A stretch of DNA of 64,000 nucleotides from Orientallactaga sibirica (taxonomy: Eukaryota; Chordata; Mammalia; Rodentia; Dipodidae): NCBI GenBank assembly GCA_036365145.1, contig JAEOAD010000034.1, positions 16,211,501 through 16,275,500 on the forward strand. The letters run 5' to 3'. The notes under the pieces are model-generated. The model had not been told where the DNA came from, made no database searches, and saw only the letters and a list, made by a program, of their open reading frames with translations. The first letter of the stretch is position 1, and every line of letters starts with the position of its first letter. A program made the translations under genes and the position numbers. This document shows, one piece after another, positions 22,101 to 34,640 of this stretch.

Positions 22101-22300
22101 GCTAGGGTTTGAGAGATGGCTTTTTGGTTAATGTGCTTTCCTGCAAAGCCCAAGGAACCAGGTTCCATTCCCCAGGACACATGTAAGCCATATGCACAAG
22201 GTGGCATATGTATCTGGAGTTCGTTTACAGCCATTGGAGACCCTGATTTGCCCACCCTCCACCTCTTTCTCTTTCTCTCTCAAATAAATAAATAAAAATG
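22101..22300 (+). mobile_element. tRNA-derived SINE (short subfamily)
   Basis: Opens with a decayed box A 'ggtttgagagatggcttttt', has 'ccaggttccattccccagga' (box B) and ends 'caaataaataaataaaaatg'. Somewhat older than its antisense neighbour. Confidence 0.9.
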
Positions 22301-23735
22301 AAATATATTTAATAATGTACATATGAGGGAGCCAGCATCCCAATCTTATTTGACTCAATAGGAAATTGAGATATTTAGAGGTGAAGTAATTTTCTTAATC
22401 TCACTCTATGAATAAATGGTAGTGTTAATAAGTGGTAAGCTGATAGAACTGAGCCCTAACTACCACACTGCACTGTCTTTGTCTATGAGTAATATGGTAC
22501 ACCTACATAATTTTACATTATATAAAAATGAAAGAGTGCTATGGGAATTATTTGGGCTAAGAAGCAGTAGAAGTGAGTTGCTGGCATGAGGAAAGCGTCA
22601 TTATTATAATGATAACTACCATTTTCTGAGTCTATATAATAGCAAAAGTGATAATTTAGGTACTTTATATACCTCATTCCATTAAAATTTTACATAGCCC
22701 TTGCCAAGTGGCGGTTACTGTTCTTATTTTATGGATGAAGAAATCAAAAGGTTAAACAATGTGTCAAATGTCCCACTAGTTAGTAAAGGGAAATGCCAGC
22801 ATTCAGACCTACCTGACTCAGACCTCTACTCTTTCCCTTGTCACAGTTCCTGTTCACAGGTGAGGGGCCAGAGGTATAAAATGACTGGCTCATAGTTCAG
22901 TGCTACATAATGGTGAAATGGTGAGTAATAAAAGCAGAAGCAGAAGCTGGCTCAAATGCAAAAGACAAATTAAGCATCACAGACTTTGCCTTTCAGAGAA
23001 TGCTAAATCCTTTGTATATAAACAAGAGTGTGACTAGACACTCACAAACATGCCTTGGGGACTCTGTTTCTGTTTTTGCTGATATCCTGACCTCATGAAC
23101 ACCCCACTACACCCCTTGAACTGTGACAAGACATCTCCGAGTTAGCTGTCTGAAGCAGTTATCCTTCCTCTCTATTCTGTACATTGCTTATGGACTTGAA
23201 CATAAGTGGTATTTATTTCATACTGCACGTTCCTTGTCTTTTCATCCTTGTCTTGGCAAACTGGCATAGTATCTTAGGTGTCTATGTGTTAAGCACTGGT
23301 CCTCATGTTTTCATGTAGTGAGTGCTTATTGATGCCCACTCTTGATGATGTAATGGATATGACATCATTTTGGTAGGGTCTCTCTACCTCCAGAGGAACA
23401 AGACATGAGAAACAAAGGAGGAAATTTGTAAAGAAGCAGAAGTTCTGAGCTGATGATATCACCAATTAGGAGTTCCAAGTTTTTTAATGATCCAAAGGAG
23501 TCACATTTCTGCTCAGGGTTATATGCTAAAAATGAGGGGAAAAAACACCAGAAAATTTGTTCAGCATATAGACATGTTCTACTAATGGCTGAAAGGTAGA
23601 AGGATGATGGGAGTTCAGAGTGAAAATATTTAGGAACAAATAAAACAAATGGTTTTTGAAAGTTCAAGAATGAAGGATACATAAATCTCTGCATGCATAA
23701 ATTAAAAAAAAAAAACACCATAGGTTATTGAGCCA
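22301..23735. other. unique sequence, no gene seen
   Basis: No recognisable repeat or exon. The 118-codon minus-strand frame at 23,365-23,721 lacks any motif I know and begins near a poly(A) stretch; I treat it as chance. Confidence 0.45.
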
Positions 23736-24830
23736 GAAATGGGTCACACACTAAAGTGATAGGTCAGGCAGGGCCCTATGACCTCTAAACAATGCAAGCC
23801 ATTACCACAACCTTAGCTACCCACTAGAACAAATGGCAAGACTCTGTTCTAAAGACACCATATACTGATGCCACAGAACATTTAGAAATTAAGTTGGAAC
23901 TGAGATAGAAGCCAGCTCTCTATTGGCTAGGTATCATAGTACTGCAAAGTGCTATGGGAGCTGCTGAGTGATAATGGTCATCAACAGTGTAAACAAAGAG
24001 TAGATCCTACAGGCTACAAATCAACCAGCCAGACAGAATGTACCCACCAGTGCAGTAGTGGCACATAATTTATGGGGGTAGTTCATAGCTTTCTGATTGG
24101 ATAAGAGGCTCTCAGTGAGAAGGAATTCATTCCTGGTACTGAGAACCAAGTCAAAACCCTATGGTTTAGAAGGTCATAAATCTTAGAGGGAAGCTTCCAC
24201 TCTTCTTTAGCAACATGGAGATATTATGCCCATAAAAAGCCTTTTGTATGTATGTGTTATACACTTTGATCCATGTTTCTTTCAGTCTGGGTTAGAGAAC
24301 CTACTTTTTATGGATGGCAGAAAATATTGGGAAGACACAAGATCCATAAAAATGATAAGAGAATGGTGAGTGCCTAGGATTGGACAAGTCATCTCTGATA
24401 CCTGGCCCAGGAAACATTACAGAGAAAGGGGCACATTAAATATGAGTGCTGCTCTCACTGTTAGCCAGAAACCCTTCTCCAGGGAAATAGTAGTAGATGC
24501 TGAATAAACTCAAAACTTATCATAGCAAAAAAATAAGAGGCTGCTAAGAGTCAACACTAAAGAAAATTTCTAATGCACCCTCCAAGGCTCAGGGAACATT
24601 GTGGAAAAAGGGGAGGAAAGACTATAAGAGCTACAAGGGAGGAAGGCATACTGTGAGGCACTGTTTTCCCCACAATAATCAAGTGGTGCATTCATAACCC
24701 CATAGTGATTACCAAAACCCCAGTGAGGAATCTCCTCAGTGTAATGGAGTTCGGGGTAAAGATGTGAATATGACTGATTTAGAGAATGTTTATACATTAA
24801 AGTTCTCAATCAAAATTAGTTTAGAAAAGT
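23736..24830 (+). mobile_element. L1 3' UTR, older copy
   Basis: Shares order and blocks with the younger 3' UTRs: 'gtgcagtagtggcacataat', 'aggaattcattcctggtact', 'gagaaccaagtcaaaaccct' and 'ccaaggctcagggaacattg', ending 'acattaaagttctcaatcaa'. More diverged than the copies at 9,287 and 61,371. Confidence 0.75.
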
Positions 24831-25356
24831 TGGTCAGGTACATGTATAATAAACATAAAATAATAAATACATGATTCCTCTCCACCCCAAAACATTTTAT
24901 ATATTAATCTTGGCTTTAGAGGGGTGCAGGATATTAGCTGTAGATTGAATTGTCCCTTCCTAAATACTTCAGAAAAAGTATGTGGCCACTGCAGAGAGAA
25001 GGCAAGGAGCAAGGTTCCAGACTGAAATCAATCTTGTATACACCTGGATTCCAGGTTTTCTCTTTCAAACTCAGAAAACAAATTCCTAATGATTAAGTCA
25101 CTAGTCTGTGGAAATGTTTTAAATGTTAGCCCTAGCAAACTCATATGCTATATAACTTCTATGGGTCTAAGTTTATTGAAGTAGCTATTCTTATCCTCCC
25201 AGAATTGTGGTGAGGAATGTGTATGACTGACACAATGCAATGACTGTCTTAATGATTTCCTACAGATTGTGGTGATGGCAGGAATTATAGGAAAAGGATG
25301 GTTGATAAGAAAAATATTGGTAACTGTTGTTTACAAAACTGTTGAAAAAATCAGTT
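24831..25356. other. unique sequence
   Basis: No gene or named repeat seen. Confidence 0.45.
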
Positions 25357-25589
25357 TGGATGATTTTATTTTTATTTTATTTTATTTTTTATTTGAGAGA
25401 TAAGAGAGACAAAAAAGGAGAGAGGGAGAGAACAGGTGTGCCAGGGCCTCTATCTACTGCAATTGAACTCTAGATGCATGCACCACTTTATGCATCTGGC
25501 TAATATGGGTATGGGGAATCAAAGCTGGGTCCTTAGACTTTGCAGGCAAGTGCCTTAACTGCTAAGTCATCTTTCCAGCCCTGGATGAT
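25357..25589 (-). mobile_element. tRNA-derived SINE (short subfamily)
   Basis: Antisense copy with body about 25,365-25,581, flanked by TGGATGAT at both sides (25,357-25,364 and 25,582-25,589). Its 3' portion as read on the plus strand is duplicated downstream. Confidence 0.9.
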
Positions 25590-25805
25590 AATTTTATGTG
25601 AAATATAAATTCCAACACCAGGAAGGTATTTGAAAATAAACATGCATGCACCACTTTGTGCATCTGGCTAATGTGGGTACTGGGGAATCAAACCTGGGTC
25701 CTTAGACTTTTCAGGCAAGTGCCTTAACTGCTAAGTCATCTCTCCAGTCCTGCATGATAATATGTAAAATATAAATTCCAACACCAGGAAGGTGTTTGAG
25801 AGTCA
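25474..25805. repeat. 168-bp tandem duplication spanning SINE and flank
   Basis: Copy 1 is 25,474-25,641 and copy 2 is 25,642 to about 25,805. Both contain 'atgcatgcaccact', the SINE end '...ccag(c/t)cct', and the unique flank 'aaatataaattccaacacca' plus 'ggaaggt'. Because the copied unit includes the sequence beyond the SINE, this is a DNA-level duplication made after the SINE landed. Confidence 0.92.
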
Positions 25806-25999
25806 ACTCTGGCTCTATCATTGATCACATGTTTGATCTTTATCATATTCTACATCTCTGATAATATTCAATGTCTCTATTTTGTCCCATTAAACATAAT
25901 GTGTCTAACTTACCTCACTGGTGTGCTGAGTAGCTAACACACATTGAATGTTTGTTTGTTTAAGTCTATGTCATACATGGAATGTGGGTGAGAATGCAC

Positions 26000-26258
26000 T
26001 GTATGCAAATGTCTTTGGAGGCCAGAGGATAACCTTGAATGTCCTCTCTCCCTCAAGCTGTCCACCTTTCTAGAGGACAACGTCTTGCATTGGCCTGGGA
26101 CTCAGGCTAGACAGCTATCAAGCTCCAGGGTTCGCCTTTTCCCCACCTCCTCAGCACTAGGATTCAGTAGTGTCCTATCACGTGGGCAAGGATCAAACTG
26201 AAGTCTTCATATTTGCAAGGCAAGCACTTTACCAACTCAGTTGTCTCCGTGACTCAAG
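26000..26258 (-). mobile_element. B3-like SINE, old
   Basis: Antisense pattern 'tctttggaggccagaggata', 'ggatcaaactgaagtcttca' and 'ggcaagcactttaccaactc' typical of B2/B3 SINEs in rodents. Heavily diverged. Confidence 0.65.
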
Positions 26259-26807
26259 GAATACTTATTAATAGGTGTAGTATGTCTTGGGAGATGTTCT
26301 AAGTAGTGCTAATTCATTTAAAATGACAGAAGTGTTTGTGATTAGGTAATATTGTTATTTCCATTTGTATAAAGTAAGGAATCTGTGGCATTAAGTAGAA
26401 AAGTCACTTTCTCCAAGCCGTAAAAATAGTAAATGATAGAGCCGGTACTCAAACTTTGCCATAAAACCAGAAATGAAGAGAAATATAATATTAACGTATC
26501 AAACATTATGTTACCTGGCTTCATTATTCCTTCTTCTTCATCCCTAGCACTGAATATTAATGAGAAAGTGTTTGGAGACTTATTCACCTCTGAAAGCATT
26601 ATACTGGCATAAGTCTTTCTCAGGAATCTCCAAGACCATTTTTGGTAGATATTAAAGTTCTGATTCCAGAGCACACGATTCTATGCCCTTGTTGGAGAAT
26701 GGGACATATTTACTATTTCTAGAAAAAAAAATGCACATGTATTTAGAATATTTAACTGATAATTAGAGGCTCTTCTAAACTCAAATTCCCTTTGTCATAG
26801 CACATTA
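26259..26807. other. unique sequence
   Basis: No element recognised. The 110-codon minus-strand frame at 26,342-26,674 has no identifiable domain. Confidence 0.4.
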
Positions 26808-27000
26808 CTTAATTTATTTTGCTGAGACAAAGAACCTCGCAGAAGTAGCTTTGAAAGGAAAGGGCTTAATTCTGCTCTAAATGTGGAGGGTAGAGCCCAT
26901 CATGGTAGGCAAGGCATGGCAGACCGCATATAGTGACTGCCCAGACAGGAAGACTCCAACTCCGCAATGCCACCACATGGACGGCTAAGTATTTGCTGTA
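26808..27000 (-). mobile_element. possible MaLR LTR fragment
   Basis: 'aaagggcttaattctgctct' followed by 'gcccatcatggtaggcaagg' has the antisense order of a MaLR 3' half. Short and diverged, so tentative. Confidence 0.4.
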
Positions 27001-27974
27001 TTTTTAGACTAATCCTGGCTCTCCATAGGCATGTAGGTTTAAAGAGAAGCTTTAGTTGATTAAACCTGCTGAAAAACTGCATCGTTTATTACTACAACAC
27101 AGTTCTGTTTACCCTGGCTGTTGTAGACATTTTTATTTTTCTTCTTGTTCCTCGGAGTCTTCTTTGCTTGATTATATTGTCAGTTACCACAGTCTTCATT
27201 CTCTTAGTCTAGTTTTCTCTCCCTTTCTACTTTCAATTCTATCTGTATGCTTCATGCAAGTCTGCTCTGCAGTATAATTCGCCTTAGGGTTTCTTACTTA
27301 GATTAACTGAATATATCTGAATTTAGGGGCAGAGTCATTCAAATTTAAACAGGATTTGAACATTTTACCAATGCTAGGCCCTGTTTGTGAACTACAGACA
27401 GAAAACCTGGCTCTGAAATCTGAGGCAAAGTCATGCACTCTCGTTCTTATCTTCCCTTGAGTAAGATTGTCACCACCCATGACTGCATAGAGAATATTCA
27501 CTTAAAAAGAACAAGAGAAGATTCATTGTCCTTGATGGGCTTTGGAAAGCCACTCCACTAAATGTGAAGTGGGAACAATAAAAATAAATGAAATTGAGGT
27601 CAGAGATTTTTCTGGAAGAGATAGTTCTAGCACTTGAGGCCTTCTGTTTCCTGTCCTCGCAGTGTTGCTGTAGATTTACCGAGTAAGGAGCTGGTAAGCA
27701 GCCAGAGAAAGTCCAATCATTGCTGCATGGTGTCTTCCAAACTATGCCCATCCCAGTTCACAGGAAGAAGCAGGAAGTTGTGAGAAAATCCTACAAGGCT
27801 GGCTGCTGACTTAACAGACACGATCATTTTCATCAATTTATAGTTTACTGATTGTAGGTGAGGATTTGGCTATTGCATGTATATTAGACATTCATATATT
27901 CATTCTTTGAAGGTGATATCTCATTATCTTGCACAGTCAGGGCACACAGTAAACGATTATGATTTCTTCTTCTT
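27001..27974. other. unique sequence
   Basis: No gene or repeat recognised. Confidence 0.45.
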
Positions 27975-28285
27975 CTTTTTATTATGGACATACTTAGTAT
28001 GAAGATATCATATGTTGGTACCATCCTTTACCTTGTTCCTGCCCCCATTCTTCTGGGGGGTCCTCTTCAGTGGGGTTGATGGTATTCCCCATAGGATTGC
28101 GGGTTATGCGTTGTGGGAGTGCAGTCAGTTATTGGGGGTAGGCAATGCTTCTGCACATGTGTCCCAACCTGTGGATCTTATGGTCTTTCTGTCTCTTCTT
28201 CTACAGAATTCCCTAAGCCATAATAGGTGTGTTTTATATCTGTTTCAGTGATTATTGTGATTTTTGATGAATAACTAGATACATG
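27975..28285 (-). mobile_element. L1 3' UTR end, antisense, 5'-truncated
   Basis: 'ggacatacttagtatgaaga', 'tggtaccatcctttacctt' and 'ctctggggg'-like CCCC blocks are the antisense of the 3' terminal part seen at 62,560-62,770. It is the last ~300 bp of an L1, the usual result of incomplete reverse transcription. Confidence 0.78.
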
Positions 28286-31200
28286 TAAGTATGAATTACT
28301 TTATTCACTCCTCTGCCACTCACACATGCTCTATTAACTGGCTGCTTTCTCCATTAGATTACATAGATTCTGTCTTCTTTACAACCATAGTGTCCTTCTC
28401 ATAGTATTTAAATAAGAGTTATTTTTTTAATAGCTATCTGGTACATAGGAAAAAAAGAGAGTGTAGGCATTGAGAAAAGGTCACTCATAATTAATTAAAC
28501 ACTGAATATTGACTTTGTGGGTATTCTGTGCTAATTAAAAGGCATGGGATACAAATAAAGGAAGGGTCTATAAGTCTCATTTTGGTGAGAAATTCAGGTC
28601 TTTTCATGAAGGGTCTCGGATGTTGGTATAAGGGCTGCAAGTATAAAAACTAATGAGACAGAGAGAACTGAACCCAGAGAAGACAGGTAGAGAAAAAGAT
28701 TACCAAGAGGTGAGCTTTAATGTGAGCTTGGATAGACAGTCAGATTTCACCCTATGCATTCATAAGGAAAGAGTGTATTAGCTCAAGGCCATGAAATTAG
28801 GACATAATGCTGTAGTTCATCTGGCACTTTTATATTCATTTTAGCATTTGACTCTTCTAATAACCCTGACACATATACACAGAGACTATGTGGCATCTAA
28901 CTAGGTAACTCTTCTATATGGTTTGCTTCAATCCTTCCAAGTTCAGACCAAGTTTCCACACCTCCAGGAGGCCCTCAGATACATCTTGCCTAAGTTTCTA
29001 CCCTCTGAGCTCAGTTTTGTTCAGATCTGTTCAAATAAGTTACATGATAGCAAAGAAAGCACCTTTATATTTTGTTTTTGTATTTTTATCAGTTAAATTA
29101 GGTGACCTTTCCCTTGAAATTGTACTGTAATTAATGAGAGCAGATAGCACAAGTTTCAACATTGTTGCTCAGTAATGTCTTATTGACTCTAAACCTTTGC
29201 TTCTTCAGTATGTGGGCAAAAGAATAGCAAAATCTTCCCCACTGCTGCTTCATTGGGAACTGGTGAGGCTCATATGACGGCTGCACGTGAAAGACATGAC
29301 ATGAAGGGATGTCAGCACAGGAATGAAGGCTGCAGGCTCTAGAGCCGGAATGTGTAAATTCGAATGCATCTCCACCCACTTGCCTGCTGGGGAAACTTCA
29401 ACAAGTTCATTAACTTCTCAGTTCCTGGTCTTATTTTGTTGTTTTTCTTCTCATTGAAGAGACGTTATGATGATAAAAAGTCAAGAAAGGTAAAACATCC
29501 AGTACTGTGAGTAGCACTTCATAACAGACAAGAATGTTAGCTGTGATAGTTCCTGGTACATGTTCTATCCATTTCTTCATGTAGTTAGCTTGGGATTGAT
29601 ATGATTATTCTAACAATGCATAGATTCCCCTTCTATTGCTTTGAACTGCCTTCCTATGACATAGCCTGAGATCAAAGATGTTGTCAGAATAATTCTAACT
29701 CCTGGCCCATGATCCTTGGCCTTGGCCACCAGTTTATGTGCTCCTTGTTTGAGAATCCAGGCTGTGAATCATCCACGCTGCAGGCATTCTCTCCTCTGAG
29801 CCATCTGGCCTCTTCCTTGGCTGGAAGATGCTGCGAGGTTATCTGCATTTTTCCCAGTGATGTTAGTAACTCAGGATTTTCTGCTGCTAAAAATATGTAG
29901 CTGAGGGTCAAGGTGAACCAGATGCATTGATTTTCAACTTGGACAAAGATAAAGGTGAAGAAAAATGCTATCCAGGGACCTCTGTTTGGAGCCTTGGGGT
30001 GGGGTCTTAAAGTTTTATTTAAAATGATTTAAAATTATCTGTAATCCATTGGCATTTCAAACAGGATGAGTTAATATAGATTCCTTAGCAATGCCTCCTT
30101 GATAAGCCAGAGTAGTAGATTTCTCAGCATGTGAGAGGTGCTCCTGTGGTGTCCTCAAGGGTTAATTACCTTTCAACTTGACCTTTATCTTTTTACCTGT
30201 CTTCCTCGATAATTTCTGGGCTTTGAAGATTACTGAGGCATGAGATCCAAAATCTCCCAGAACTATCTATTCAAGGGAATTTTATGAGTCATGACTTTGA
30301 GCTAGAACTATAGTATAAAATATTTTACCTTTTATTCATGTCACGTAGTACAGGTAAGCAAGCTGCTTTGGCATTCATGTTGTACTGTGGACATGCAACA
30401 TACTTTTTAAAATAAGGACAACAGTACCAACATAAATGAAAATAATGCAAATGCTATAGTGCTTGACATATTTAGAAAATAAAAATAAATTAATATGAAG
30501 TGAAGTATACATGATCTAATAGTTTTAATAGTTTGTCAAGTTGAGAATCAAGACCTATAGATTATTTTGGCAGGGCAGTAGGCTAGATACTTTTAATAAA
30601 TCATTTCATATTATCCCTGACGACAGGGTTACAAGACAGGAAGCAATAACTCCATTTCATACATGAAGATATTGAGGCCCAAAAGGATTAGTGAGCTTGC
30701 CTCAGATCACATAGATAAGAAATGAAGGGAAGATTATACTAGCTGGGCTAAAATAATGCCCTGTGTTCTTGTGAATTACTCCTTCATTCCAGGGAAATTA
30801 GAGTTTCAATTCAGAGAACAACATAGCAGTTTGTCCAGGAGGGTCCCCGAGTTTCAGTATCAGAATCACTTGTCCTAGACATATTAGTCAGTAACCATTC
30901 AGTTAGGTCCCAGGAGTTTTGGTCTTACAACAGCCCTTTGGATCATTCTGATGGCATTGGGCCAGAAGTTGAGCCTCATAAAGGCAATATAAATGGCCCA
31001 TTTTTCCAGAATAGAGTCAGGTTTTAAACTGAGACATGTCAATCCCTAAACAGTCAGTAGTGCATGAGGTGGTTTCCTAAGTAGAATAAATTATTTAATG
31101 CCTAAAGTTCAGTTCTCTAGCTATCAGTTAAAGTACTCTAAGTTACAGTCAAGACAAGGCTCTCATTACCATCTTTCTCCTTTGCTAAATATGTATTTCA

Positions 31201-32387
31201 GGGACTTTATTAATTTCTGTGTTTATAGTTTCTTTTCTACTAGATGCCCATCCAGGCTGGCATGACATGACAACAAAATCAAAACTGTATGTGTGCTGTC
31301 TATTTTTGCAGAGTGCTTGGCAGAGACTGGACCAGAAATGCTGAATTTATCATTGGTATTATTATTGTGCCCTTTCTTTCTCTGGATGAAATAGTGAGTA
31401 TCCTAATTCTATGCCTGAAGCACAGCAAGTATTCAATAAATGCTCAGTCCTTTCAGTTCTTTCTGAAAGAAGCTTCTTTAATTCTCTGGGGCAGGCTAAG
31501 TACCTCCCAAACTGGTCTTTCACATTCCGAGTTTTCTCCCTGCAGCCAACTCTGTTAATGTCAAGTAGTGAATATGAATATAGGAGAAATAAATTCCAAG
31601 GCTATTATAATGGAAAGAGTTAGCTTCAATTTTGGCATTAAACACTTAAAAGGAATCTGCCCAATAAAGAGGGTCACCTTATAGCCCTTTCTCCCAAGAA
31701 CTCAGGTTATTAACTAGTCTCTCTGAAGATCCTTTCTTTCCATAGTTCCCCCACACACCCCATTTCTGAGTGATCCCATTTTTTTCCCATCCATGGATGT
31801 TCTGAGAGTCACTGCTTCACACTTGGTAAAATAGAGATTTAATAAGATGCTTAATTATTTTTGAGGCAACAACAATATTTTGCTGACTACTGTAATTGCT
31901 TTTTCCATTTTGCTAGAAAATTGAATGCTGAGAAACATGTGAACTTGTCACATCAGTACACTGCCTGGAAAATCAACAGACTGAACACAGGCTGTGGATC
32001 TTTTGCAGTCAGCCCTCATGCCCCAACTCTGAGTAACAAGTTTAGAATATGGAGTGAACCCAGCTGAAGGGAGTAATTCTATGTATGCATAATTTGATTG
32101 GTGAAGTAGAAGGAAATAATGACAAGTAAAGGCAGACAGGCTGGATATTCTATACATATTGGAAAATTATTAATGAAACAAAAACTGACACTTCTCTTAA
32201 GACTTCATATATCTGTGTCTGATTTGTGAATACCGATATTATATGAACTGTTGGTCACTGAGAGATTTAAAAGATCCCACTCTAGGTAATGACCAACACC
32301 TAGCAGATATTCAACAAGACAGAATCTTCTTTTTGTCCAAAAGGATGTCCTAGAAAAAAACAGTTTTATCATATAAAAACCAAACCT
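28286..32387. other. 4.1-kb repeat-poor stretch, no gene seen
   Basis: The longest stretch without a recognisable young repeat. I see no exon. The part at about 30,000-30,330 is the best candidate for conserved regulatory DNA. Frames of 60-90 codons (29,684-29,911 and the mirrored 29,709-29,900) are not supported. Confidence 0.45.
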
Positions 32388-32765
32388 GGGCTGGGGAGAT
32401 TGCTCAGTGGTTAAGAGAGTTTGCCTTAAATATGAGGGCCTTTGGGCCAGAAGTTACCAAGTTTGACTCCCCAGGACCCATATAAAAAGCTGAGCATAAA
32501 AAAAAAAAAAAAAAAGGCTGAGCATGGCCATGCATACCTGTAACCTTAGTCTTCTAGGCAACACTAGAGAATTGCTGAAGGACAGTGGCTTGGGTTAAGG
32601 AGGAGACTCCATTTTTAAGGAAAGGAATACATGGATAATGACAAGAGAAACATGATGTTCTCCACTCGTCTCTGCAGACATATACATGGGGTACTTGCAT
32701 ACACCACACACTACACTACACCACATTTATAGTCCCCCACACTTAGTCAAACAAAAGAAAATGAG
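32388..32765 (+). mobile_element. B3-like composite SINE
   Basis: The head 'ctggggagattgctcagtgg' and box B-like 'caagtttgactccccagga' are followed by an A run at 32,499-32,516, then 'tgagcatggccatgcatacc' (B1-like core) and a CAC-rich tail before 'caaacaaaag'. Could be two adjacent SINEs rather than one composite. Confidence 0.6.
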
Positions 32766-33981
32766 AAAATAATGTCCCTAGATTTGTTGGGAGGATTCCA
32801 AGCTCCAAATAATTAAAGAGACGTTGTCCTGGGCCCTCATCTATGCTTATCACACAGCTTACTGTCACACTTCTCTTGTATGTCTCTCTCCTTTTTGTCC
32901 CCTTCCAGAGGCAGATAGCACCTCTGACAAATTGCTGTTTCCTTGAATCACAGAGCTGTTAATCCCCACCTTGTCTCCTTAAAACACTTCCTTGCATTTC
33001 ACATGGTGCTGTATTTTCTTTACAAATCTCTTAGTTGCCTAGTTACTGGTCTAATATTGATAATACCTTCTGCATGTGTATTTCCTTAGTTTCTCACTAA
33101 GACTGGAAGGCCTCCAAAGTGATCTCTGGATCCATTTCTATGCCTCAACTGTTCTCCGCCTTGTCTCACTCACCAAGCTTCCGTTTCTCTACTTTCTGTA
33201 CATTACAGTCTGCCATAAACCACTTAGTACTTGTGAATAATGATATAATATAAACTTCATACAACTTTCTATATCCTTGCCTCCAGCTTCTTTGGGTTGA
33301 TCCTTAAAATACATAAGTATGTATTCTATAATAAATGGCAAAGACATTTGAACTCCATGGAAGTCTTCCCAACTGGCAACTAGGAAGTTATAGTATTGGC
33401 AGCCTCACAGTGAATATTTTTAAATATTTTAATTTTGTACTCTCAAAATAAAACTGATTGTTATTTTAAAACTTGAATTGTGGTTAACGGAGTCTGGGAG
33501 GAGAAGGGAGAATGGAAGAGTGGGGAGATCAAAATGTGCCTAGTCACAGCTATATAGGAATAAGACACTCTTATGTGCTAGTGCATAGTACGGTGAGTAT
33601 TGATAATGAAACTGTACTGTGTGTTTTAAAAAGCTAGAAGCAAGGAGTCTGAATGCTTTTACCATAAAAGAATGGTAAATAATAAATGTTTGAGAAGATA
33701 GGCATGCTTAAACCTTATACCATGTATGTATGTACACATTATACCTCTTATATATGTATAATTTCTACATTATCATGTATCAGGTAAAGAGATAAATTTC
33801 AATTATAAAATCAAAAATATGATAAAATCAAAACAAGTTTTGAAGCTAAAACAGTTGCAAAATTCTAAAAACAAGAAAAGGAATAAAACATGATATACAA
33901 AATAAATACTAACCTAAAGGTAATCACTGAATATAATGGCACACTTCTTTCCAAGTTTTTTTGTTATTATTTTAAAATCTT
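32766..33981. other. unique sequence
   Basis: No gene or repeat recognised. Confidence 0.45.
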
Positions 33982-33982
33982 T

Positions 33983-34027
<45 letters not shown>
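33982..34027. repeat. (TG)n microsatellite
   Basis: About 21 uninterrupted TG units leading into a B3-like SINE. Such runs often grow from the CA-rich tail of B3 elements. Confidence 0.95.
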
Positions 34028-34028
<1 letters not shown>

Positions 34029-34312
34029 GGCATGTGCCCATGGAACACCCACATTCAGAAGCCAAAGACCAACATAGGGTATCTTCCTTTATTGCTTATC
34101 CTCATATTTACTTAAAACAGTCTCTTTTCTGGACCCAGAGCTGCAGTTTTTATGAGCTCCATTGAATCTCCAGTCTCTGCTCCCAATAGAACTGGTTATA
34201 CAGGCAAAAATGGCCATGGCCCGCTGTTTATGTAGATGCTGGGGAATTGAACTCACATGGTCTTGGGCCCTCATGCTTGCATAGCAAGTGCTCTTACCTA
34301 CAGAGCCAGTCC
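34028..34312 (-). mobile_element. B3-like SINE, antisense
   Basis: 'acattcagaagccaaagacc', 'ctggggaattgaactcacat' and 'gcaagtgctcttacctacag', ending 'agccagtccca'. It is the antisense of a B3/B2 body. Confidence 0.7.
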
Positions 34313-34462
34313 CAATCTATAATGATTTTTAGCCTGAATTTTTATGATTATATGAGAATGCCACTGTCCTAGCATGAATGAAGATACACTAAGAGGCAAG
34401 CATGCCTTCCCTTTGGCTGTCAGAATATTGAAACAATGTCCCCCAAGAAACTGGAATTTTCA

Positions 34463-34640
34463 GGCTGGAGAGATGGCTTATCAGTTAAGATGCTTGCCTG
34501 CAAAGAACCCAGGTTTGATTGCCCAGGACTCACATAAGTCAGATGCACAAGGTGGTGCATACATCTTGGAGTTTGTTTGTGGTGGTGGCTAGACCTGGCA
34601 TGCCCACTCTCTCTCTCCCTCTCTCTCATTCAAATAAATA
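34463..34640 (+). mobile_element. tRNA-derived SINE (short subfamily)
   Basis: Starts 'ggctggagagatggcttatc', lacks a few bases before box B ('caggtttgattgcccaggac'), ends in (CT)n and 'caaataaataaaaac'. Confidence 0.92.

Noticed and set aside
29684..29911. Overlapping sense and antisense frames of 60-75 codons
   Set aside because: Mirror frames with no domain, conserved motif or splice context visible from sequence alone.
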